Part shown: in pieces, positions 17,891 to 25,587 of the stretch
How the letters are laid out: every line of letters starts with the position of its first letter
Numbering within the stretch: the stretch's first letter is position 1
NCBI GenBank assembly: GCA_964649825.1
Contig: CAZYQW010000079.1
Coordinates: 1-59,858 of the forward strand
Length of the DNA stretch: 59,858 nucleotides
Reading direction: 5' to 3'
Origin: CAZYQW01 sp964649825
Lineage (GTDB): Bacteria; Planctomycetota; B15-G4; JADJEK01
The notes under the pieces: model-generated
The model's input: only the letters and a program-made list of their open reading frames with translations
Told to the model about the DNA's origin: nothing
Database searches by the model: none
Made by a program: the position numbers and the translations under genes

Positions 17891-19017
17891 GCGGCCCCGA
17901 CCGCGCCCGCGTGCGGGAGGTGTTCCTCGCGGCGTGCTCGCTTCCGCCCGCGGAGCGCGACCTGCACGTCGCGGAGGCATGCGGCGACGACGACGCGCTC
18001 CGCCGCGAGGTCGAGTCGCTCCTCGCGCACCACGACGAAGGGACGTTGATCGCGCCCCGTGCGCCGGCCGGGCCGCGGCGCGTCTCGACCGTCTTGCTCG
18101 GCGCGTCGGCCGCGTTCTGCGCGGTCGTCGCCGTCGGTTTCGAGCTCGCGGAGCGCCACCACGAGCGCCGCTTGATCGCGTCGCTCGACGCCGCCGTGAC
18201 GGAGGCCCGCGCCGCGTTGGAGCGCCGGCTGGACTTGGAGGCCGCGCGCCTCCGCGACGTCACCGAGTCGCCCGAGGTCGAGGCCGCGATCGCGCGGTAC
18301 CGGCGGGACGGCGACGTCGAGTCCGTCGACGCGGCGATCGCACCGCGCCTGCCTCGCGGGAACCTCGGGTACGCGCTGCTGAGCGAGGACGCGGAGATCC
18401 TCGTGGCCGCCCCGGCCGGGGAACCGCCGAGACCGGGCGGAGCCTTGAGCGAGGAGGGTCGCGAGCTCTTCGAGAGGCTGCAGCGATCCTCGGCCGCGAC
18501 CACCCCGCTTGCCTTCCCGCGCGGAGCGCTCGTCCGCGGCAACGAGCCAAGCACGGACGAGCGGGTGTTCGCGCTCGCCGCCTCGGTCGGCGCCGCGTGG
18601 TGCGTCGTCGTCTTCGGCGAAGGGTCGCTCGCCGCCGCCGTCGGGTCGACTCGAGTCGACGCCGGGACAGCCTCGTACGTGATCGACGCGGCGGGCGTAT
18701 CGCTCACGCCGTTGCCCGACCGCGGCCTCGAGCTGCTCGCCGCGATCCGCCGGCCCGACGGCCGACCCACGCGCGCCGTCGAGGAGGCGTGCCGAGGCAC
18801 GGACGGTGTCGACGCGGGCGGCTATGCCGACGCGCGCGGTGTCGAGGTCGCCGGGGCGTGGCGTTGGCTCCCGGAGTGGTCCGTCGGCGTCGTCACCGAG
18901 ATCGACCTCGCGACCGCGCTCGCTCCGCTCGACCCGTTGCGGCTCGCTCGGCGCGCGTCCCTGTTCGCGGCCGCGGTGGCGCTCCTCGCGTTCCTGCTCG
19001 CGAGGGCCCCTCGATGA
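17887..19017 (+). CDS. Kinase-less membrane sensor coupled to an ECF sigma factor
   Basis: A 376-residue protein starting at TTG in a four-base TTGA overlap with the sigma gene, so it is almost certainly translationally coupled. Residues 1-50 ('RARVREVFLAACSLPPAERD...DALRREVESLLAHHDE') match the N-terminal module of planctomycete sigma-linked kinases, including the one at 25588-28728. No Gly loop, HRD or DFG motif follows. Instead there is a membrane segment (about 58-80), a coiled helix, a dCache-like extracytoplasmic region ending in 'GGYADARGVEVAGAWRWLPEWSVGVVTEID', and a last membrane segment (about 355-372). The sensor region has the same layout as that of the kinase at 13453-15609. A direct sensor or anti-sigma-like partner of the ECF factor is the natural inference, but no known anti-sigma motif is seen. 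Confidence 0.85.
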   Translation: MSGPDRARVREVFLAACSLPPAERDLHVAEACGDDDALRREVESLLAHHDEGTLIAPRAPAGPRRVSTVLLGASAAFCAVVAVGFELAERHHERRLIASLDAAVTEARAALERRLDLEAARLRDVTESPEVEAAIARYRRDGDVESVDAAIAPRLPRGNLGYALLSEDAEILVAAPAGEPPRPGGALSEEGRELFERLQRSSAATTPLAFPRGALVRGNEPSTDERVFALAASVGAAWCVVVFGEGSLAAAVGSTRVDAGTASYVIDAAGVSLTPLPDRGLELLAAIRRPDGRPTRAVEEACRGTDGVDAGGYADARGVEVAGAWRWLPEWSVGVVTEIDLATALAPLDPLRLARRASLFAAAVALLAFLLARAPR

Positions 19018-19050
19018 CCGCGGGCCATGGCGGCGCGGACCAAGCAAGAA

Positions 19051-19086
19051 GGCGCCCGGTCCGCGGTGGGCGTCGGACCGGGCGCC
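19051..19086. terminator. Strong bidirectional hairpin between convergent genes
   Basis: GGCGCCCGGTCCG (19051-19063) and CGGACCGGGCGCC (19074-19086) are exact complements around a ten-base loop. The hairpin lies between the stop of the sensor gene (19017) and the stop of the convergent gene at 19125. The stem is 13 bp and extremely GC-rich, with no T-tract. Its position and strength fit a two-way terminator. Confidence 0.7.
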
Positions 19087-19124
19087 GTCGGGGCACTCCG
19101 TTCGGGTTCGCGGTCAAGCGAAGC

Positions 19125-20294
19125 TCAGGGAAGGGTGACCCGGACGCCGTTCGAGGCGGAGTAGCCGGTGACCGTCGAAGGGTCGGCGACGAACGCCTGC
19201 ATCGTGAAGACTCCGCTCGGGATCGTGGCCGGGAGCATCGCGCTCAGCGACACCGATCCGGTCCCCGGCAAGACGCCGCCGAGCGGGACGATCAGACCGG
19301 CCGGCGAGACCCCGGACAAGAGGAGCGAGCAGCCGCCGCCGACCGGGACGTTCGCCTCGCCGCCGCCGAACAGGAGCAACGCGGAGCTGCCGCCGAGCGC
19401 TCCCGTCACGTCGACCCGCACCGCCGCGTTCGGCTTCGCGCAGCCGGTCCACGACAACGCCGGGACGAACCCGCCGGTCCCCGCGCAGCCCGCGCCGTAC
19501 CCCTTGGCCGACGGGCATCCCGCCGCGATCTCGGCGATCGAGTGGAGCGACGCGCCGCCCGCGATCGCCGCGCTGATCGAGGTTGCGGCGCCGGTCGCCG
19601 TGTCGACCGAGTACACGACGGCGGCGGCGCGCACGAAGACGTGGACCGCGCCCGACGTGACGTCCGAGGAGAGGTCGAGTCCGTACGGGGCGTCGACTCC
19701 CGCCATCGGCCCGACCAACGAAGAGTTCCCGGCGTCGACTCGATCGATGCGGATCAGCTCCGGGCCCGACGCGCCGAAGAGGGTCGAGTAGAGGTCGCCG
19801 TTGCCGTCGAACGCGAGTCCCGACACGGTGCCGACGAGGACGCCGCGTGGAGTCATGACGCCCGTCGAAAGGTCGACCTCGTGGATCTCGACCTTGAGCG
19901 AGAGCCCGACGTATCCCGCGATCCACACCGAGCTCGTCGCCGGATCGACCGCGATCCCGACGTCCCCCTTGCTGGACGTCGACACCGTGGTGACGAGCGA
20001 CGCGGTCATCGCTTGGTCATCGATGACGTAGACGCTGTACCCGGAGACGAAGCCCGGTGCGACGCCGTAGAGCTTCTCGTCGGAGCCACGGTCGATGGCG
20101 GCGAAACCGAACGGGGGCCCGCCGGCGACCGTGCCGATCAGCGTCGCCGAGCTCGTGTTCGTGTCGAGGAGGTGGAACTCGGACGTCGACGCGTCGAGAC
20201 CGACGAGGTCGATGGCGAGGGTCGGGGTCGACAGAGCGAGGGTGAGACCGGCCGTGCCGAGGGCTCGGGCCAGAGATCGGATCGGGAACGACAT
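19125..20294 (-). CDS. Secreted beta-propeller protein with planctomycete-type C-terminal domain
   Basis: A 389-residue protein with a classical signal peptide (about 1-27, cut after ..STPTLA). Residues about 28-265 are propeller-like, with repeated 'LYGVAPGFVSGYSVYVID', 'VWIAGYVGLSLKVEIHEVD', 'LAFDGNGDLYSTLFG' blades. The C-terminal about 115 residues begin 'GYGAGCAGTGGFVPALSWTG' and continue with Gly/Val-rich beta sequence. That Cys/Gly-rich ending is a recurrent C-terminal module in exoproteins of some planctomycete lineages, where its role (export or surface attachment) is not settled. It is divergent from the gene at 20550, with 255 bases between them, and convergent with the sensor gene across a hairpin. 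Confidence 0.8.
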   Translation of the reverse strand: MSFPIRSLARALGTAGLTLALSTPTLAIDLVGLDASTSEFHLLDTNTSSATLIGTVAGGPPFGFAAIDRGSDEKLYGVAPGFVSGYSVYVIDDQAMTASLVTTVSTSSKGDVGIAVDPATSSVWIAGYVGLSLKVEIHEVDLSTGVMTPRGVLVGTVSGLAFDGNGDLYSTLFGASGPELIRIDRVDAGNSSLVGPMAGVDAPYGLDLSSDVTSGAVHVFVRAAAVVYSVDTATGAATSISAAIAGGASLHSIAEIAAGCPSAKGYGAGCAGTGGFVPALSWTGCAKPNAAVRVDVTGALGGSSALLLFGGGEANVPVGGGCSLLLSGVSPAGLIVPLGGVLPGTGSVSLSAMLPATIPSGVFTMQAFVADPSTVTGYSASNGVRVTLP

Positions 20295-20549
20295 GGATCT
20301 GACTCCGCGTGAAGGGGTTCGAGTCCGGGGTACGTACTCCCGGGTTCTGGTGAGCCCTTCGAGACGGCGCGGGCGCGGCCGTTACCGCCTTTTCTCGGGG
20401 CGCCCACCCTCGACTCCGACCGCCGACTCGCCGCCACCGCCTTGTCGTCCTCCGCGACCTCGGCTACCGTCCCCGCGAGACCCTCCGTCCCGCGGGCGTC
20501 CGCGCTCCGACGTCGACGACGCGCCCCATGCAGAAAGGACCTGCGTCCC

Positions 20550-21326
20550 ATGAAGATCGGATCAGGCACGATCCTCGCCACGCTCGCCGCGGCGGCCGTC
20601 GGTGTCGTCGGGTTGTCCAAGACCGAGGGGAGCGCGGGCGCGACGCCCGTCGACTCGGAGGTCACCGCCGTGATCAAGGCGATGTGCGACCACCTCGAAG
20701 GCCTCTCCGCGTTTCGATTGCAGATGGAGAGCTCGGTCGAGGAGGTCCTCGACGACGGCCAGAAGCTCCTGTTCTCGCAACGGGGCACCGCGACAATGCG
20801 ACGGCCTCGTGAGCTCCACGTCCACACCGAGGGCGACATCAGGAACCGGACCTACTGGTTGGACGGTCGCACGCTGTGCATCGCCGACCACGAACACGCC
20901 GTGCATGCGAAGGTCGACGTCCCGGACACGATCGACAAGGCGACCGAGTTCCTCGTCGACCGTTACGACATGGACCTGCCGCTCGCGGACCTCTTCTCCG
21001 CCGATCCGTTCACGCTGTTCACGGAGCGCGTGCGCTCGGGGTTCCGAGTCGGGATGCACGCGGTCGATGGACACCCTTGTCATCATCTGGCGTTTCGCCA
21101 GGACGACGTCGACTGGCAGATCTGGATCGACGCAGGCGACGTTCCCGTGCCGCGCCGGTTGGTCATCACGTACAAGAATGAACCCGGCTACCCGCAGTAC
21201 TCGGTGACCCTCCGCGACATCCGCCGGCTCGACACGGTCGATCCGGCGACGTTCCGATTCGCAGCGCCGGAGGGCTACGAGCGAATCGACGTCATCGGGC
21301 GCGAGGCCGGGGAGAAGGGACGATGA
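20550..21326 (+). CDS. DUF2092-like secreted protein
   Basis: The ATG at 20550 follows AAAGGA by ten bases, giving 258 residues with a signal peptide (about 1-25). The body matches the LolA-like DUF2092 pattern: 'IKAMCDHLEGLSAFRLQMESSVEEVLDDGQKLLFSQRGTATMRRPRELHV', then 'YWLDGRTLCIAD', 'GHPCHHLAFRQDDVDWQIWIDAGDVPVPRRLVITYKN' and 'FRFAAPEGY'. Family members have a half-barrel fold like the lipoprotein carriers LolA/LolB, and a hydrophobic-ligand role is a reasonable inference. The stop overlaps the start of the next gene by four bases (ATGA), a pairing seen for DUF2092 with DUF6515-like genes elsewhere. Confidence 0.82.
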   Translation: MKIGSGTILATLAAAAVGVVGLSKTEGSAGATPVDSEVTAVIKAMCDHLEGLSAFRLQMESSVEEVLDDGQKLLFSQRGTATMRRPRELHVHTEGDIRNRTYWLDGRTLCIADHEHAVHAKVDVPDTIDKATEFLVDRYDMDLPLADLFSADPFTLFTERVRSGFRVGMHAVDGHPCHHLAFRQDDVDWQIWIDAGDVPVPRRLVITYKNEPGYPQYSVTLRDIRRLDTVDPATFRFAAPEGYERIDVIGREAGEKGR

Positions 21327-21856
21327 AGCTCACCGGGTCGACCTTCGTCGCCGTGGCGCTGATCGTGGTGGTGGCCGCCCTCTCGGCCACCGACGCCCTC
21401 GGAGGCCGGGGCTCGCTGAGACACGGCAAGAAGTCCCGCATGCCGTGGAACCGCACGGCCGGCGACTCGTACGCCGGGGAATCGAGGAAGAGCTCCGCGG
21501 ACAAACGACGGAGCGTGAAGACGGAGCATACGTTGAAGGAGAGCACGGTCCCCGCCGTGCCGCGCGGCGATCTCGGCGCGGAGTTCGCGGAGCCTCCGCC
21601 GGACGGTCAAAAGCTCTACGTGACGGGCAAAACCTACGTCTACCGCGCCGGCATCTACTACCAGCGCGTCCTCGTCTCCGGAGAGGTCGTGTACCGGGTG
21701 GTGGAGCCGCCGTTCGGAGCGATCGTCGACACGCTGCCGTCGGACTACGAGACGGTCGAGAAGGACGGCTCGACGCAATACAAGGTCGACGACACGTTCT
21801 ACCGTCGCATCCTCCGCGGCGGGGACGTCGCGTACATCGTCACCAAGGCCCACTGA
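21323..21856 (+). CDS. DUF6515-like exported protein
   Basis: A 177-residue protein whose ATG lies inside the ATGA overlap with the DUF2092-like gene, so the two are coupled. It has a signal peptide (about 1-25), a basic Ser/Lys/Arg-rich stretch (about 30-70), and a C-terminal domain rich in Tyr and Val: 'YVYRAGIYYQRVLVSGEVVYRVVEPPFGAIVDTLPSDYETVEKDG', then 'YKVDDTFYRRIL'. That alternation of 'GxYYxxV' strands with 'PPxGAxVxxLP' is the hallmark of DUF6515. Function unknown, envelope location inferred. A perfect hairpin begins at its stop codon. Confidence 0.82.
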   Translation: MKLTGSTFVAVALIVVVAALSATDALGGRGSLRHGKKSRMPWNRTAGDSYAGESRKSSADKRRSVKTEHTLKESTVPAVPRGDLGAEFAEPPPDGQKLYVTGKTYVYRAGIYYQRVLVSGEVVYRVVEPPFGAIVDTLPSDYETVEKDGSTQYKVDDTFYRRILRGGDVAYIVTKAH

Positions 21857-21878
21857 GCCTCTCCGCAGGAGAGGCTCA
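21854..21878 (+). terminator. Hairpin overlapping the stop of the DUF6515-like gene
   Basis: TGAGCCTCTCC and GGAGAGGCTCA form a perfect 11-bp stem with a three-base GCA loop. The first arm contains the stop codon. A short AT-richer stretch follows. This is the best intrinsic-terminator-like structure in the window. Confidence 0.7.
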
Positions 21879-21895
21879 TTCGGAATTCAAGATTC

Positions 21896-22066
21896 CTAGG
21901 CGCACTGTTTGAGCTTGGATAGGGAGGCGGCGTTTGCCGCGAGGACAGCCGCAATGAGTTGGCGTCCCTTCGCGGTGACGTGATACCGGTGCGTTCCGGT
22001 GACCTTTTGGATCACACCGTGGCCGCGAAGGATGCGGAGTCGCGCTCGGCGGCGGCTGGCAGAATC
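21896..22066 (-). pseudogene. C-terminal remnant of a winged-helix protein
   Basis: On the minus strand, the frame ending at the TAG at 21896-21898 reads 'RLRILRGHGVIQKVTGTHRYHVTAKGRQLIAAVLAANA...' without a start codon. This matches the winged-helix ending 'LR.HGLI.KVPGTHRY.VT..GR' found at the C-terminus of a family of bacterial proteins that often sit near mobile elements. Only about 55 residues survive; the upstream part is absent. It is a gene fragment, probably left by an old insertion or deletion. Confidence 0.55.
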
Positions 22067-22474
22067 GAACGAACATGGAGCTCGTGCCGGACGAGATTCG
22101 CGAACGCATGAAGAACCGCACTGACTGGTGGTCGTTCACGGGCAATCACGACCTCACCACGAAGCAAACAGAATCCGAGTGAGCTGGCCTGCGGGCCGGG
22201 GCGGGCCGTAGGGAGCGCGGTCGGCGGCCCGAATCTCCGAGCGGCGGGCCGATCGGAGATCGGGCTGCACGGGGGCCAGCTCGTCGCTCACGCCCGGGGC
22301 GAAGCGAGTGGGCGACGGCCGCGCATGGCCGGCGCTTCGCATCCTGCCCCCCCGGTGCACCGGTCGTTCTCCCGTCGTTGCGTGGGTTTGGGTCAGGGGA
22401 ACCTGATTTCCGATCCTCCACCAACCGCCGCTCGGTACCTTCGAGTCCCAGGAACCCCTCGCATCCCTCGGATA
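22067..22474. other. Non-coding stretch with one doubtful short frame
   Basis: About 400 bases before the kinase gene. A 35-residue frame (22075-22182, plus strand, MELVPDEIRERMKNRTDWW...) has somewhat lower GC than its surroundings and may be another fragment, but I do not recognise it. The rest is GC-rich and repetitive (GGGCCG and CGGGCC runs around 22195-22290), without a convincing gene. The kinase start may lie anywhere from 22325 to 22475. Confidence 0.4.
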
Positions 22475-24904
22475 GTGGCAAGTTACGAGACTCCCGATCG
22501 GTTCGGACGATACCAGCTCCTCGAGCAGCTCGGGGAAGGCGGCTCGGGTGCCGTCTACCTGGCCGAGCGAGACGATGCGCCAGGTCGGAGGGTCGCCCTC
22601 AAGGTCCTCCACCCGGGCGTCGCGATCCGCGAGAAGGAGCTCCGCCGCTTTCTTCGCGAGGCCGAGATCGGCCGCGCTCTCTTCCACCCCCATCTCGTCC
22701 CCGTGCTCGACGTCGACCGCGTCGGGCGCGCCTGGTTGATCGCCATCGAGTACATCGACGGGTTCGCGCTCAGCGACGTCACCTCCGGAGAAGCCCGGCT
22801 CTCGTTCTCCGATCGAGTCGCCGTCGCCGCTCAGGTCGCGGACGCCCTCGCCTACCTCCACGAGCACGGCATCATCCACCGCGACGTCAAGCCGCGCAAC
22901 GTGCTCGTCCGCGCCGCGGATCGGCACGCCTTCCTCATCGACCTCGGGCTCGCGCGCGACCTGACGCGCGACTCGTCGTTGACCGGAACCGATGCGATCT
23001 TCGGGACTCCGTGGTACATGTCGCCCGAGCAGCTCGAAGGGAGGAACGGCTCCATCGGGCCGGCGAGCGACGTCTACTCCCTCGGCGCGACGATCCACGA
23101 GCTCTTCGCCGGGGTGCCGCCGTTCAAGGCGGATACCATCGAGGGCCAACGCCGCGTCGTCGCGGAGGACGAGCCGCCTCACCTCAAGCGACTCCGTCCG
23201 GACGTCCCGGACGCGCTCCAGGCGCTCGTCCTGAACGCGCTCGAGAAACGACCCGAGCATCGTCCCACCGCGGCGACCATCCGTGACGAGCTTCGTCGCA
23301 TCGAGCGGGGAGAGACGCCGCTCGGGCACCCGCCCGTCCGGATACGCCGCTACCGCCGGTGGCTCTCCCGGCGCCGGCTCGAGCTCCTCGCCGTCGGGCT
23401 CGCCGTCGTGGCGTTGCTCGCGTTCGGCCTCTACCAGACCAACCGAGCCCAGGCCCACGCGATCCGCGAGCACGAGATCCGCTTCCTCCTCGACCAGTCG
23501 CGCATCGACCTCGAGAACGGCGAGCTGCAGAACGCGATCCGCGGCCTCCGCGATGCCATCGACCGCGACCCCGACGACCCCGAGGGCTACCTCCACCTCG
23601 CGTTCGTCCTCTCCGAGCTTTCGCGATGGAACGAGGCGACGCGAGCGGTCGACGACGCGAGGCAGCGCGGTTTCGTCGAGCGAACCGACGAGAGCGCTAC
23701 CGCTCGCGAGCTGTTCTGCGCCGGGCTCGCACGGATGGTCGCTCGTGACTGGCGCGAATCCGAACGTCTCGCCTCGGAGGCGGTTCGCCGCGACCCAAAC
23801 TTCTTCCCCGCCTACTTGGCGCAGTTCCGCTGTCGTCGCGAGCTGCGCGACCCGCGGGCCCGCGAATCGCTTCTCCGCTATCGAGACTCGCTGCGCCGTT
23901 CGAGCCCGACCCACCGCTTCGTCGAGGCGAGGCTCCACGAGTTGAGCGGCGACTACGAGCAGGCGGCGGCCATGCTCGACGCGCTCAACGGCGAGGATCT
24001 CGATCCCCTCGCGCGCATCCGACTCGACTCTTGCCTGGGGCGCATCTACCTGAACCTCGGGCGCGACTCCGATGCAGTCGAATGCCTGACGCGGGCCGCG
24101 CGCGACAATCCGCTCGACGGCGCGGCTCGAGTCAACCTCGCGCTCGCCTTGCTTCGCGTCGGGCGCCTCGACGACGCGGCCCGGTCGGTCCGAGAAGGAC
24201 GCGACATCGATCCTCATCTCGAGAACGGGATCGCGACCGTGCTCGCCGGACTCGCCTGGTACAAACGGGCCGATGACGAAGCCGGGGCGATCGAGTCGCT
24301 CGCCGAGGCATTGGACGGGAACCATGCGGTCGCCGGTCGATTGGTCGCGGCGCAGCGCGAGCTCGATCGCGGGATGGACGCGTGGATCAGCGCACCCGTC
24401 GAGGACGCGTTCCCCCACTTCGACCGGGCGGTCGAGATCGATCCCGACCTCGTGCAGGCTCGAAGCCTCGTCGGCCAGGGATTGTGGCTGAGCGGCCAGT
24501 TGGATCGAGCTCTGGTCGAGTTCGAGACGGCCCACGCGGCTCGATCCGACGCGCCGCCGGAATCGCCGGGGCTACGCGCATGGCGTCGCATGCAGAGCGG
24601 CGTACTGCCCAACGCAACCCAGTTGATCGACGTGTCGCGCTTCGCGATCGCCGTCACGCTGGGTCGTCGAGACGTCGCGGCCGACGTCTGGCCGGACGTC
24701 GCGGCCCTCGCGGAGCGGCCGGACGGACTCGACCCGGCGAACGCACTCAACCTGGCCGAAGCACTCGTTCAATCGAGGATCCCGGAGTTCAAGGACTGCG
24801 CGTTGGCCAGGCGGCTCGTTCGCCTGCACGGCCTGCGCCAACGCTACTCGGGACAGAGCGAGTCGATCGCCATCCTCGACACCATCGACGCCGCCTGTCC
24901 TTGA
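22475..24904 (+). CDS. Serine/threonine kinase with C-terminal TPR repeats
   Basis: I place the start at GTG 22475 (809 residues), because the kinase domain begins about ten residues later and the 50 residues added by ATG 22325 look non-coding; no strong ribosome site settles it. The kinase domain has LGEGGSGAVYL (about 17), the Lys in 'VALKVLHP', HRDVKPRNVL (about 135), then DLGLAR in place of the usual DFG (about 157), and 'GTPWYMSPEQ'. A basic segment and one membrane helix (about 305-322) follow. The remainder is tetratricopeptide-type repeats ('AIRGLRDAIDRDPDDPEGYLHLAFVL', 'LNLGRDSDAVECLTRAARDNPLDGAARVNLALALL') that would sit outside the cytoplasm. DLG is an accepted variant of DFG; the catalytic and metal-binding Asp residues remain. 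Confidence 0.88.
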   Translation: MASYETPDRFGRYQLLEQLGEGGSGAVYLAERDDAPGRRVALKVLHPGVAIREKELRRFLREAEIGRALFHPHLVPVLDVDRVGRAWLIAIEYIDGFALSDVTSGEARLSFSDRVAVAAQVADALAYLHEHGIIHRDVKPRNVLVRAADRHAFLIDLGLARDLTRDSSLTGTDAIFGTPWYMSPEQLEGRNGSIGPASDVYSLGATIHELFAGVPPFKADTIEGQRRVVAEDEPPHLKRLRPDVPDALQALVLNALEKRPEHRPTAATIRDELRRIERGETPLGHPPVRIRRYRRWLSRRRLELLAVGLAVVALLAFGLYQTNRAQAHAIREHEIRFLLDQSRIDLENGELQNAIRGLRDAIDRDPDDPEGYLHLAFVLSELSRWNEATRAVDDARQRGFVERTDESATARELFCAGLARMVARDWRESERLASEAVRRDPNFFPAYLAQFRCRRELRDPRARESLLRYRDSLRRSSPTHRFVEARLHELSGDYEQAAAMLDALNGEDLDPLARIRLDSCLGRIYLNLGRDSDAVECLTRAARDNPLDGAARVNLALALLRVGRLDDAARSVREGRDIDPHLENGIATVLAGLAWYKRADDEAGAIESLAEALDGNHAVAGRLVAAQRELDRGMDAWISAPVEDAFPHFDRAVEIDPDLVQARSLVGQGLWLSGQLDRALVEFETAHAARSDAPPESPGLRAWRRMQSGVLPNATQLIDVSRFAIAVTLGRRDVAADVWPDVAALAERPDGLDPANALNLAEALVQSRIPEFKDCALARRLVRLHGLRQRYSGQSESIAILDTIDAACP

Positions 24905-24938
24905 ATCATGGGGCGAATCATGGGGCGAATCATGGGGC
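24903..24938. repeat. Three tandem copies of GAATCATGGGGC
   Basis: A 12-base unit is repeated three times head to tail, beginning on the last two bases of the kinase stop codon and followed by a degenerate fourth copy. Each copy contains ATGGGGC. Slippage-type microsatellite is the simplest explanation; no pairing structure is evident. Confidence 0.85.
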
Positions 24939-24978
24939 GCGAATCAGGTGACGAGTCCGTTGGCTCGGTTGGCCCGCG

Positions 24979-25419
24979 CTAGCTCGCACCGACCATCGAC
25001 ACGGACGGAACGACGAGCGTCTCCATGAACCCGTAGAGCGTGCCGGCCGGCGCGCCCGAAGTCGCCTCCTTCGATTCCGCGCGCGCGAACATCGGCACTT
25101 CGACCGGCGCCGCGTCGGCCTTCACCGGAACCCGGATTTGATTGGTCGAGCCGCCCAACGGCACGTCGGCGAATCGCATCTCGACGTACCCGACGTCCGC
25201 GGACGGACCGATCAAACGATGCCGACTGTCGGCGGCCGGTTCCGTCGTCGCCGACACCTCGAGGTGCTCGAGGCTGACGTCGAGCTGAACGTCATAGTCG
25301 ACCACGCCCGAACTGGAGCCCAAGCCGTTCTCGACGATCGCCTGAACGACCAGGTCGTGCGGGAACTGCGTGGGGTCGACGACTCCAGGCTCCACCGTGA
25401 TCTGAATGCGAATGGGCAT
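24979..25419 (-). CDS. Small conserved-looking protein of unknown function
   Basis: The ATG at 25419 follows AAGGAA by about six bases, giving 146 residues. There is no signal peptide or membrane segment. It reads as an all-beta protein: 'MPIRIQITVEPGVVDPTQFPHDLVVQAIVEN', 'YDVQLDVSLEHLEVSATTE', 'GYVEMRFADVPLGGSTNQIRVPV', with an acidic centre. I do not recognise the family. It lies downstream of the ECF-kinase pair on the same strand with 168 bases between, and is convergent with the TPR kinase, so it may be cotranscribed with the former. Confidence 0.6.
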   Translation of the reverse strand: MPIRIQITVEPGVVDPTQFPHDLVVQAIVENGLGSSSGVVDYDVQLDVSLEHLEVSATTEPAADSRHRLIGPSADVGYVEMRFADVPLGGSTNQIRVPVKADAAPVEVPMFARAESKEATSGAPAGTLYGFMETLVVPSVSMVGAS

Positions 25420-25587
25420 GACGGGTTCCTTGATTCTGAGGGGGTTCTGTGGGGATGCTGTGTGCTCGGAACGTGGGCGATTTCCAAGCTCGCCCTTGAT
25501 CCGCATTTCGGATTCCAGCGGGCGGCGACCTGAGCCGAAGACGGCTAAACTCGCCGGCGGCCATCGCGAGCCACTCGGTTCACGGAA

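Noticed and set aside
22154..24535. 793-codon minus-strand frame opposite the TPR kinase
   Set aside because: It has no recognisable domain and no ribosome site, and the plus strand encodes a complete kinase over the same bases.
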